Shown in pieces: positions 56,249 through 64,000 of a stretch of 64,000 nt of DNA. This DNA is from Pararobbsia silviterrae (GTDB taxonomy: Bacteria; Pseudomonadota; Gammaproteobacteria; Burkholderiales; Burkholderiaceae). A program made the position numbers and the translations under genes. Each line of letters opens with the position of its first letter. Within the stretch, counting starts at the first letter, position 1. A model generated the notes under the pieces. It ran no database searches and was not told the origin of the DNA. It saw only the letters and a list, made by a program, of their open reading frames with translations. Where the stretch lies: the NCBI RefSeq assembly GCF_003628125.1, contig NZ_RBZU01000001.1, forward strand, positions 715,793 through 779,792, given 5' to 3'.

Positions 56249-57376
56249 TTAGTTCGCCGTCAGACCATACGCCGTATTGATCTGCGACTCGACATACGCG
56301 GCGAACAGCGCGTGCAGATGCGTCGTCGGGTGGATCTGGTCGGCGAACATATACGTCTGGTCCGCGTTCGCCGCCACGTAGAGCTGCGGCGAGCAGAACA
56401 GCGAGCTTTCGAACGACGCCGCTTCCGTGGTCGAGAGGCCGCTCGCGAGCGCGTTCTCGTACATCTGGGTCAGGTTACAGGCGGTGGCCGTGTTGCTGAC
56501 GCTGAAACCGTTTGCCTGGTAGTTCGTGACCGCGTTGTCGATGAAGGTCGCCGAGTCGACCTGCACGACGGCGGAGCCGAAATTCGCCGTCAGCGCCGTG
56601 GACAGGGCCGTGTTGAAGCCCGTGACGAGCTGCTGGAACAGTGCCGCTGTCGCGCCTCCGTCGTTCGCGAGCGTCGCGAGCGGCGTCTGCGAGATATCCG
56701 GAATGTTGACGACGACGACGTGCGTCGCACCCTTGGCGAGTATCGTGCCGACATCGGTGACGAAGGCGGTAACCGCCGCTTGGATCACCGTGGACGCGTT
56801 GGCCAACTGAGTCGGATCCGCCGAGACCTCTTCCGCGAATTGAATGAGGTCGTTCGCGCCGCCCTGGATCAGCACGAGCTGATTGCTGTTGAACGAGCCG
56901 TGCGTGGTCAGGTAGTTCGTGACCTGCTGCGTGACCGGTACGGTCAACGCGGCCGCGCCGTTGGCTTCCCAGCCGTTGCCTTCGGTGCCGCTGATCAGCG
57001 CGCCGCCCTGCGCATAACCATAGCCGTTCGGATATTGCGTGATCGTCGCGCCGAAGCCGCCCGTTTCGGCGGGCGTCAGCGTATCGCCGTAGTACGTCGC
57101 GACTTCCTGCGTCCAGACTTGCCCCGGGCTCGTCGTAAAGCGGCCGCTCGCGCCGAATTCGAGTTCGATGTTCGGGGCGTACGTGCCGACGTCCGACAGG
57201 CTGTCGCCGAACGAGACGACCTGGAAGCTCTGGTTGACCTGGCTCTTAAGCGTCGACGCTGTCGTGCTGTCGCTCCCGCCGCCGCCGCACGCGACGACCG
57301 AGAACGTGAGAGCGACCGCCGCTGCGGCTTGCAGCATGCGGCGGGCCGTTTGATGAGACTTGGGGCTGAACTTCAT
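56249..57376 (-). CDS. SGNH/GDSL-family lipoprotein hydrolase
   Basis: A secreted esterase or lipase of 375 residues. The signal peptide ends in a lipobox (SVVAC, Cys30), followed by GGGGSDS, so the protein is probably anchored to the outer membrane. SFGDSLSDVGTYAP has the block I nucleophile Ser, the GYGYAQGGA region lies near block II, IQGGANDLIQFA is block III with Gly/Asn of the oxyanion hole, and FADQIHPTTHLHALFA has the Asp-His pair of block V. The substrate is unknown. The ATG at 57376 follows GAGGAG. A hairpin lies just after its stop. Confidence 0.92.
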   Translation of the reverse strand: MKFSPKSHQTARRMLQAAAAVALTFSVVACGGGGSDSTTASTLKSQVNQSFQVVSFGDSLSDVGTYAPNIELEFGASGRFTTSPGQVWTQEVATYYGDTLTPAETGGFGATITQYPNGYGYAQGGALISGTEGNGWEANGAAALTVPVTQQVTNYLTTHGSFNSNQLVLIQGGANDLIQFAEEVSADPTQLANASTVIQAAVTAFVTDVGTILAKGATHVVVVNIPDISQTPLATLANDGGATAALFQQLVTGFNTALSTALTANFGSAVVQVDSATFIDNAVTNYQANGFSVSNTATACNLTQMYENALASGLSTTEAASFESSLFCSPQLYVAANADQTYMFADQIHPTTHLHALFAAYVESQINTAYGLTAN

Positions 57377-57992
57377 TGCGCTCCTCGCATGAATGCGTCG
57401 TAGTTATTAGCGGACTATCGATTTCGCGACGCGCATTGAAACGTATGGACTGCCGATACATTTCGCATGACGTGGCGCGACGAATCCGCGATTTAAAAAG
57501 CGATGACGGGGCACGTCTCGCCTTGTCTCCCATGGCGCGCAGCGAAGCTGTGAACGCCTTTTTCTTATATCCCTCGTCGTTGAAACGCGCGTTTGTCCGA
57601 TGACGGCAGGCCGGTTTTGCCGGCGAGCGGCATGACATCGGCATCCCAAAATCAGTCGTCACCGCGACGGTCTTGCGGCCGCGTTTCGCACGAGCGATTT
57701 TTTCCTGAACTGTAACGAAGCGTACAACGCGGGATTCACCGTGGCGATAGCAGGCGATAGAGGATCAATTCGAATGCGGCGTCGCGATAAAGCATGTATA
57801 TGCGGTGCCGCATTTTGCATGCATCGATGCCGCTCATTAATCAGGTGTCAATTTTCATAAGTTTGATGTGTAACTTTTATAAAAGTGTGTTGTTTTGGCG
57901 ACATTCGTTTATGTCCGCTCGCTTGGTGTTGAACGCTGCGCTACTGTGCATTCGGTATCGACGTTCATGAACATAATATTGCGGAGAGCTGA
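57377..57992. other. Intergenic region upstream of the porin gene
   Basis: About 615 bp between divergent genes. The part at 57830-57990 is AT-rich and is the likely porin promoter, with a long untranslated leader possible. No small RNA or regulator site was identified with confidence. Confidence 0.5.
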
Positions 57993-59189
57993 ATGAAACG
58001 ACTCATCTTGTCTTCCCTCTCTCTATCGATGCTCGCGGCAGCAGGGGCCGCTCAGGCTCAGAACAGCGTCACGCTGTATGGCGTCATCGACGAAGAATTG
58101 ACCTTTGTGGATCACGCGAATCAGAGCGGCCAACATCTCTGGACGCTGGGCAATGCGAGCGGCGGCGACTTGGCCGGTACGCGCTTCGGCATGAAAGGCA
58201 ATGAAGATCTCGGCGGCGGCACGTCGGCCATCTTCACGTTGGAAGGCGGCTTCGATCCGAGTACGGGCAAGTCGCAGCAAGGCGGCGCCCTGTTCGGCCG
58301 CCAATCGTTCGTGGGGCTGACCAACGACCAATACGGCACGTTCACGCTCGGCAAGCAATACGACCCGGTCGTCGACTTTGTTCAGCCGCTGACGGGCGAC
58401 AACTACTTCGGTTCGATCTTTGCGACGCCTGGCGACGTCGACAACTACGACAACTCTTCGCGCACGACGAATTCCCTCAAGTACGTCTCGCCGACCATCT
58501 CGGGCTTCCAGGTCGAGGGTATGTATGCGTTCGGCGGCGTGGCCGGCACGACGGGCTCGGGCCAGACCTGGTCGGTCGCGGCGCAGTACAACAATGGGCC
58601 GTTCGGTATCGCGGCCGGCTACTGGGTCGCCGACAACTCGAACGCGAGCCTCGGCCGACGCGATGGCTGGTCGACGGGCGCGACGTCGACGGGCACGTTC
58701 GACGGCGATCTGATCAACGGCGCCTATGCATCGGCCCGGTCGATCGCGGTCGCGCGCGTGGCGGGTCAATACGTGTTCGGACCGTTCACGTTCGGTCTGA
58801 GCTACAGCAATGCGATGTACCGTCCGGATACCGCATCGCTGTTCGGCACGACCGAGAAGTACAACTCGGGTTCGGGCTTCGCGAATTACCAGGCCACGCC
58901 GGCGCTGCTGCTGGGCCTCGGGTATACGTACATGCACTCGAGCGGCAATACGACGGCGATCTATAACCAGGGTTCGCTCGGCGCCGATTATTCGCTGTCC
59001 AAGCGCACCGACGTCTATCTCGTCGGCGCGTATCAGCATGCGAATGGCCAGACGGGTTATCTGCCCGACACGATTACGGACACGACGACCGTTACGGCAG
59101 GTCCGGCTTCGGCATCGATCGGTTCGTACGGTTATCCGGGTACGTCCGAACAAGTCATGGTTTCGCTCGGTTTGCGTCACCGCTTCTGA
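57993..59189 (+). CDS. General porin (Burkholderia OmpC-like)
   Basis: A 398-residue outer-membrane protein. The signal peptide ends in AQA at residue 22, and mature QNSVTLYGVIDEELTFVDHA starts like other 16-stranded betaproteobacterial porins. GTSAIFTLEGGFDPSTGK, LFGRQSFVGLTNDQYGTFTLGKQYDP and the L3-like region with DNYDNSSRTTNSLKYVSP are typical. It ends SLGLRHRF with the terminal Phe needed for assembly. Pore specificity cannot be inferred. GGAGAG precedes the ATG, and a terminator follows. Transcribed alone. Confidence 0.97.
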   Translation: MKRLILSSLSLSMLAAAGAAQAQNSVTLYGVIDEELTFVDHANQSGQHLWTLGNASGGDLAGTRFGMKGNEDLGGGTSAIFTLEGGFDPSTGKSQQGGALFGRQSFVGLTNDQYGTFTLGKQYDPVVDFVQPLTGDNYFGSIFATPGDVDNYDNSSRTTNSLKYVSPTISGFQVEGMYAFGGVAGTTGSGQTWSVAAQYNNGPFGIAAGYWVADNSNASLGRRDGWSTGATSTGTFDGDLINGAYASARSIAVARVAGQYVFGPFTFGLSYSNAMYRPDTASLFGTTEKYNSGSGFANYQATPALLLGLGYTYMHSSGNTTAIYNQGSLGADYSLSKRTDVYLVGAYQHANGQTGYLPDTITDTTTVTAGPASASIGSYGYPGTSEQVMVSLGLRHRF

Positions 59190-59231
59190 TCGAAAAGCGG
59201 GATCCATATCCCGCTATATCGAAGCATCTCA

Positions 59232-59268
59232 AAAAGCCAGTCAGTGGTTTTACCACTGGCTGGCTTTA
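59232..59268 (+). terminator. Rho-independent terminator of the porin gene
   Basis: AAAGCCAGTCAGTGG pairs with CCACTGGCTGGCTTT around TTTTA, with flanking A and T runs on both sides. It lies 43 bp past the porin stop and could act on both strands. Confidence 0.92.
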
Positions 59269-59661
59269 ATTATTTGTGAGCTATTGAAATGAGCCGAATA
59301 AGCGGTGAAAACGGATGCGCGCCGTATGCGAATTGGCGTGCGGCGCGTCATTCAAGCGCATCGGACGAATGAAGCGACTTCCATGCCATTCAGTGCACCG
59401 GTCGTCGCGTTCGGCGCGCTTAAGTCCGCGCGCGTCTGAACGCGCTCGCCTGTCGGTCGATTGCCTGAGCGGATAAGGTCGCACGTCGCGCCGGCGGACG
59501 CAGACCGGCACGGTGCGCATGCATCGCATCCGTGCACGCGGTCGTCTTGATGCCGCGGAACGTCGTCGGATGGGGAATCGATGGCGTGTGCACGCATCGT
59601 CTCGGTGCATGCCGGATGCGCCGTTCCGGCATCTCTGTCCGATGCGTCGGGCGCGGCGCGC
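59269..59661. other. Intergenic region between porin and hutG
   Basis: About 390 bp between the convergent porin and hutG genes. Open frames here show no family match or ribosome site. No clear hutG terminator was found. Confidence 0.45.
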
Positions 59662-60474
59662 TCAACCCTGCGTGCAGAACGCCAGCGCGTCGGTCACGAG
59701 GGCCTTGAGCAGCGGCTCGATGGCGTGGGCCTTGGCGTCGTCGTATGCGTACGGCGACGTCTCTTCCATGTAGCTGATCTGCGTGAGTTCGAGCTGGACC
59801 GCATGGAAGCCGCGTTCGGGCGTGCCGTAGTGGCGCGTGATGTAGCCGCCCTTGAAGCGGCCGTTGCCGACCGCCGAATAACCGCCGTGCTGCACCACGC
59901 GGTCCGCGAGCAGCGTCGCGAGACCCGGGCGCGCGCTTCGATCGTCGGCGGTACCGAAATTGAAGTCGGGCAGGCGTCCGTCGAACAGCCGAGGCACGAC
60001 CGAGCGGATCGAATGCGCTTCCCAGAGCAGCACACGGCCGTGTTCGCGCTTTAGGCGATCCAGCTCCTGACGCAGTGCGTCGTGATACGGCTGCCAGTAT
60101 CGATCGCGACGGGCCGCCTGCGCGGCCGCGTCGGGCGCCTGACCGTCGAGATAGAGCGGCGCCTTGTCGAACGTATCGACAGGGAAGAGGCCCGTCGTAT
60201 CGCGGCCCGGATAGAGGCTCGCGCCGTCGGGCGGCCGGTTCAGGTCGACGACATAGCGCGAGTGCGACGGCGTCAGAATCGACGCGCCGAGATCCTTGGC
60301 GAAGCCGTAGAGCCGGTCGAGATGCCAGTCGGTATCGTCGAGTTCGCGCGCGACGGCGTGCATCGTCGCGGCAATGTCGTCGGGCAGATGCGTACCGACG
60401 TGAGGGATGGAGATCAGCAGGGGAATCGTGCCGCGATGAAGCGAGGCGACCGGTCGGGCTGTGTGTTCCGTCAT
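59662..60474 (-). CDS. hutG: N-formylglutamate deformylase
   Basis: It hydrolyses N-formyl-L-glutamate to glutamate and formate, the last step of the five-step histidine pathway. The 270 residues hold IPLLISIPHVGTHLP, LDDTDWHLDRLYGF, VVDLNRPPDGASLYPGRDTT, and LLWEAHSIRSVVPRLFDG with metal-binding residues, then GRFKGGYITRHYGTPE. The ATG at 60474 starts the family core. It is the last gene of the minus-strand hut operon, 171 bp below hutF. Because of this gap it may have its own promoter. Confidence 0.96.
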   Translation of the reverse strand: MTEHTARPVASLHRGTIPLLISIPHVGTHLPDDIAATMHAVARELDDTDWHLDRLYGFAKDLGASILTPSHSRYVVDLNRPPDGASLYPGRDTTGLFPVDTFDKAPLYLDGQAPDAAAQAARRDRYWQPYHDALRQELDRLKREHGRVLLWEAHSIRSVVPRLFDGRLPDFNFGTADDRSARPGLATLLADRVVQHGGYSAVGNGRFKGGYITRHYGTPERGFHAVQLELTQISYMEETSPYAYDDAKAHAIEPLLKALVTDALAFCTQG

Positions 60475-60645
60475 GACAGTGCGTTTTCGTGTGGCGGGTC
60501 TGAGAGTGCGGGCGACGTGCGGCGCGCCCGTAAGCATAGCCGTTGCGGCGCAGGCCGATGAACATGGCATGGTGCACGCGCGCGATGCAGGGTCACGCCG
60601 CGCATCCCGTTGACGATGATCGGCCGCGGCGTCCGGCGTCGCGTT

Positions 60646-62079
60646 TCAATCGGCGAGCAATTCGCGCAGGACGCGTCGATAGTCGGCGAACGCCTCCTCT
60701 TCCTGCGCATGCCGGCCACGCTCGACGCGCCGCTGTCCGCCGACGTACACATCGCGCACCGGCGACGCGCCATGTTCGCCGAACACCGCGCCCGAAAGCC
60801 ACATCGATGGCGGACGTTCGGCGAGGTTCGGATGATCGGGGTCGAGCACGATCCAATCCGCGCGTCGGCCGACCGCGATCGAACCGACCGCGCGTCCCGT
60901 GGCCTGCGCGCCGCCGTGTGCCGCCGCGTCGAACAGATGATCGGCGACAGCCGGTTGCGCGCGCGACGCGAGCACATTGCGTTCGCGGCGCGCGAGGCGT
61001 TGACCGTATTCAAGCAAGCGAAGCTCCGCGCGCCAGTCCACCGCGATATGACTGTCTGACCCGATGCCGAACCGGCCGCCCGCGTTCACGTAGTCGAGCG
61101 CGGGGAACAGGCCGTCGCCGAGATTGGCCTCGGTCGTCAGGCACAAGCCCGCGGTCGCGCCCGTGTGCGCCAGCGCGCGCGTTTCGTGTTCGTCGAGATG
61201 CGTCGCGTGCACGAGGCACCAGCGCGGACCGACCTCGAACTGATCGAGCAGCCACCGCACGGGCCGTGCGCCCTCGGTCGCGATACAGGCGTCGACTTCG
61301 GCGGTCTGCTCGGCGATATGGATATGGATCGGCGCGCCTTGAAAATCGCGATCGAGCCCCGCGAGCAGTTCGCGCAGCGTGTCGCGCGAGACGGCCCGCA
61401 GCGAATGCGGCGCGACGCCGTAGCGTCGCATCGGATCTTCGGGATAGCGCAGACGCAGGCCGTCGAGCGCGCGCAGCAGGCTGTCGGGCGTATGAATGAA
61501 GCGCCGCTGATCAGGATTCGGGGCGCGCGCGCCGAATCCGCTGAATTGATAGAGCACCGGCAGCAGCGTCATGCCGATGCCGGTCCGCGCCGCTGCGTCG
61601 ACGACGCGCTCGGCGGTCTCCGCGACATTCGGATAGGGGCGGCCGTCCGGTCCGTGATGCAGGTAGTGGAACTCGCAGACGGACGTGTAGCCGGCCTTGA
61701 GCATCTCGATGTCGAGCCAGCGCGCGATCGCGCCGATGCCGTCGGGCGTGAGCTTCGCGGCAAAGCGATACATGAGCGCGCGCCAGCTCCAGAAGCTGTC
61801 CGTCGCATTGGCGCGATGTTCGGTGAGGCCCGCCATCGCGCGCTGAAACGCGTGCGAGTGCAGATTCGGCATGCCCGCGACGAGCGGGCCCGCGGCGCGC
61901 GCGAGCGGCGCGGCGCGGGCGGAATCCGGACCGCCGTCGCGCGACGCAAGGTCGCCGGCGAGCGCGTAGTCGGGCGACACGCGCGTCAGCGTGCCGTCGG
62001 CGTCCCATTCGAGCAGCACGTTCTCGCGCCAGCCATCGGGGAGCCGCGCGTGCGCGGCGAAGAGTGCGCGGTCGTTCAT
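60646..62079 (-). CDS. hutF: Formimidoylglutamate deiminase
   Basis: An amidohydrolase of 477 residues that converts N-formimino-L-glutamate to N-formylglutamate and ammonia. Motifs include [14 protein letters not shown] with the metal-binding Hx[20 protein letters not shown]-type sequence ([16 protein letters not shown]), [26 protein letters not shown] and [14 protein letters not shown] with the metal Asp. Its ATG overlaps the hutI stop by four bases (ATGA). Together with HutG this replaces the one-step HutG formiminoglutamase route of enteric bacteria. Confidence 0.97.
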   Translation of the reverse strand: MNDRALFAAHARLPDGWRENVLLEWDADGTLTRVSPDYALAGDLASRDGGPDSARAAPLARAAGPLVAGMPNLHSHAFQRAMAGLTEHRANATDSFWSWRALMYRFAAKLTPDGIGAIARWLDIEMLKAGYTSVCEFHYLHHGPDGRPYPNVAETAERVVDAAARTGIGMTLLPVLYQFSGFGARAPNPDQRRFIHTPDSLLRALDGLRLRYPEDPMRRYGVAPHSLRAVSRDTLRELLAGLDRDFQGAPIHIHIAEQTAEVDACIATEGARPVRWLLDQFEVGPRWCLVHATHLDEHETRALAHTGATAGLCLTTEANLGDGLFPALDYVNAGGRFGIGSDSHIAVDWRAELRLLEYGQRLARRERNVLASRAQPAVADHLFDAAAHGGAQATGRAVGSIAVGRRADWIVLDPDHPNLAERPPSMWLSGAVFGEHGASPVRDVYVGGQRRVERGRHAQEEEAFADYRRVLRELLAD

Positions 62080-63389
62080 GAGGCGGGTCCGGAAACGTGG
62101 GGCGTTTCGCGGCGCACGCGCGTGTCGCGGCCGCCATCGAGGTCGCGGCCCTCGTGAACACGACGCGCATCGCGCGCGATGCGTCCATGCCGGACGACGA
62201 TCGCGCATCGATCGAGTCCGCTCCAGTACGCAAGCTCGGCGAGCGATCCGATGTCCCATGCGACGAAGTCGGCCCATGCGCCCGGGCGGATCTCGCCGCA
62301 GACATCGGGATGCCCGAGCGCGGTCGCCGCATGCCGCGTGACGCCCGCGAGCACTTCGCCGACCGACATCCGGAACAGCGTGCACGCCATATTGAGCGTT
62401 TGAAGCAAGGACGTGATCGGCGACGTGCCGGGATTGCAATCGGTCGAGACCGCGATCGGCACCTGATGACGCCGCAGCAGATCGAGCGGCGGCAACCGGG
62501 TCTCGCGAATGAAATAGAACGCGCCCGGCAGCAGGACCGCGACGGTCCCCGCGCGTCGCATCGCGAGCACGCCGGCCTCGTCGAGGAACTCGAGATGATC
62601 GGCCGACAGCGCGCCATACTCGGCGGCCAGCGCCGCGCCGCCCATCAGCGAGAGCTGTTCGGCGTGCATCTTGACGGGCAGATCGAGCCGCCGGGCCGTT
62701 TCGAACACGCGGCGCGACTGGTCGAGCGAAAACGCGATGCGTTCGCAGAACACGTCGACCGCGTCGACGAGGCCGTCGCGCGCGAGCGCGGGCAGCATGA
62801 CGTCGCAGACGAGGCCGATATAGTCGTCGGCGCGTCCCGCGTACTCGGGCGGCAACGCATGGGCGCCGAGGAACGTCGTCGAGACCGTGACCTCGCGCGC
62901 GGCGCCGAGGCGGCGTGCGACGCGCAGCATCTTGCGTTCGGTCTCGAGATCGAGTCCGTAGCCCGACTTGATCTCGATCGCCGTGACTCCTTCCGCAAGC
63001 AGCGCATCGAGCCGGCGCAGCGCGTGTTCGAACAGATCGTCCTCGCTCGCGTCGCGCGTCGCGCGGACCGTCGAAACGATGCCGCCGCCGCGCTTCGCGA
63101 TGTCTTCATAGCTCGCGCCGTCGAGCCGCATCGCGAATTCCTCGGCGCGATTGCCGCCGAACACAAGGTGCGTATGGCAATCGACGAGACCCGGCGTCAC
63201 GAGCCGACCGCCGAGGTCCATGCGCACCGCGTCGCGCGCCGACGGCGGCGCCTCGACAAGCGGGCCGATCCATTCGACGCGTCCGTCGCGCACAAGCAGC
63301 GCACCGTCTTCGAGCAGGTTCGCCGGATCCGCGCTCGGCGCGATTCGCGCGTGATGCCAGAGCGTCAGCGCCGGCGTCGTGATTGACAT
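62076..63389 (-). CDS. hutI: Imidazolonepropionase
   Basis: It opens the ring of imidazolone propionate to form N-formimino-L-glutamate. The 437 residues show [22 protein letters not shown] with the metal Hx[59 protein letters not shown] and [10 protein letters not shown] with the final metal Asp. About 30 residues beyond the normal C-terminus are Arg-rich and probably unstructured. Overlaps hutF by ATGA; hutD lies 16 bp upstream. Confidence 0.98.
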   Translation of the reverse strand: MSITTPALTLWHHARIAPSADPANLLEDGALLVRDGRVEWIGPLVEAPPSARDAVRMDLGGRLVTPGLVDCHTHLVFGGNRAEEFAMRLDGASYEDIAKRGGGIVSTVRATRDASEDDLFEHALRRLDALLAEGVTAIEIKSGYGLDLETERKMLRVARRLGAAREVTVSTTFLGAHALPPEYAGRADDYIGLVCDVMLPALARDGLVDAVDVFCERIAFSLDQSRRVFETARRLDLPVKMHAEQLSLMGGAALAAEYGALSADHLEFLDEAGVLAMRRAGTVAVLLPGAFYFIRETRLPPLDLLRRHQVPIAVSTDCNPGTSPITSLLQTLNMACTLFRMSVGEVLAGVTRHAATALGHPDVCGEIRPGAWADFVAWDIGSLAELAYWSGLDRCAIVVRHGRIARDARRVHEGRDLDGGRDTRVRRETPHVSGPAS

Positions 63390-63405
63390 GCGAGGCTCCC
63401 GGTCG

Positions 63406-64000
63406 TCATGCGGATGGGCGCGTCGCGCGCACGAACGGCACGATGCGCGCGTCGATCAGGACCGAGTCGGCGCGTGTCGGCTGCACGTCGAACGCCATAT
63501 CCGCATCGAGATCGATACGCAGCGCGTCGCCTTCTTCGAGTTCGACGGGCGCGCCGTCGTCATCGAGCGCGCGGATCGAGAACGCCCCGGTCGCGCAATA
63601 CAACACGGCCGTTCCGTCCGTCATCGCGAGCGACTCGGCGTCGCGATGCACGTGCACGCTGCCTCGCCCATGCGCACGGCGCACCATCAGATTGAAATCG
63701 CGCGTCGGACCGCTCGGCAAATGCGCGGTGATCGGCGCTTCGCCGGGGAACGCATAGGGCTCCCAGCAGGCGAGCCGCAGCGCGGTGTCGTCGCGCCGGA
63801 TCACCATCTGGTCGCCGCGGATCACGACGAGGATGCGGTCGACGTGCTCGAACGTCGAAAACGGTCCGGGTTGATCGACGTCCGCGACGCTCACGCGCCA
63901 GTCGAACGTATCGTCGCGCGTCGAGGCCTGGCGTGCGATTTCGCGCGTCACGCCGCCGCGATTCTTCCAGAGCACCGGCTGGCGGCTGGCCGCGCTGATC
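63406..64000 (-). CDS. hutD: HutD family protein, N-terminus outside window
   Basis: A small cupin-like protein found in hut operons, whose exact function is unresolved; a regulatory or flux-limiting role in histidine use has been proposed. The visible part has [37 protein letters not shown] (read in parts), [14 protein letters not shown] and [10 protein letters not shown]. The frame is open to the right edge, and a GTG at 63975 would remove residues that precede WKN in relatives, so the real start is probably just outside. First visible gene of the hut operon; upstream hutH, hutU and hutC are not in the window. Confidence 0.92.
   Translation of the reverse strand, partial: ISAASRQPVLWKNRGGVTREIARQASTRDDTFDWRVSVADVDQPGPFSTFEHVDRILVVIRGDQMVIRRDDTALRLACWEPYAFPGEAPITAHLPSGPTRDFNLMVRRAHGRGSVHVHRDAESLAMTDGTAVLYCATGAFSIRALDDDGAPVELEEGDALRIDLDADMAFDVQPTRADSVLIDARIVPFVRATRPSA

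Overview
The window looks like a chromosomal segment of a GC-rich betaproteobacterium of the Burkholderiaceae (Burkholderia in the broad sense). The gene order is the main reason. It runs qseC-like/qseB-like, recA, recX, sucC, sucD, terC-like, type IV pilin, pglL-like, moaC, M48 protease, then waaF, zinc-finger protein, ilvE, pgk, pyk, fba, purC, purE, purK, tsaC. A LexA-controlled recA, a Burkholderia-type OmpC-like porin and a hut operon using the HutF/HutG route fit the same assignment. The species cannot be named from the sequence alone.

Layout. 1-433: the 5' part of a heptad-repeat coiled-coil gene, cut by the window edge. 713-1826: ribB behind an FMN riboswitch. 1977-9038: glpK, a ferritin-like di-iron protein, the RNA helicase rhlE and a two-gene operon for c-type cytochromes. 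9555-15172: a YodC-like protein, a small membrane protein, a CtaG-type oxidase assembly protein, a LacI-type regulator, a quinone oxidoreductase-like protein and a CDF metal exporter. 15654-20319: a chemoreceptor convergent with a large autotransporter. 20646-21317: a DUF429 protein.

21318-26666 is an AT-richer accessory segment that ends beside a tRNA-Met gene. It carries two compact two-gene operons on the minus strand. One pairs a ParA-type ATPase with a class III nucleotidyl-cyclase-like protein related in motif to Pycsar cyclases. The other pairs a DUF6731-like protein with a small four-helix membrane protein. An internally deleted IS3-family element lies at its right side. This is the most likely place for an undescribed system, probably anti-phage defence.

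26710-42266: tRNA-Met, an MHS-type transporter, a QseBC-like two-component system, recA-recX, sucCD with a strong terminator, a TerC-like membrane protein, a type IV prepilin with an unusually long leader next to a PglL-type O-oligosaccharyltransferase (a likely pilin glycosylation pair), moaC, and a BepA-like M48 protease with TPRs. 42285-56092: housekeeping genes for lipopolysaccharide core, branched-chain amino acids, lower glycolysis, purine synthesis and tRNA t6A modification. 56249-64000: a GDSL lipoprotein esterase, a porin, and the histidine-degradation operon hutD-hutI-hutF-hutG on the minus strand, with hutD cut by the window edge.

All calls come from reading the translated sequence and DNA motifs. 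No database search or structure prediction was run.
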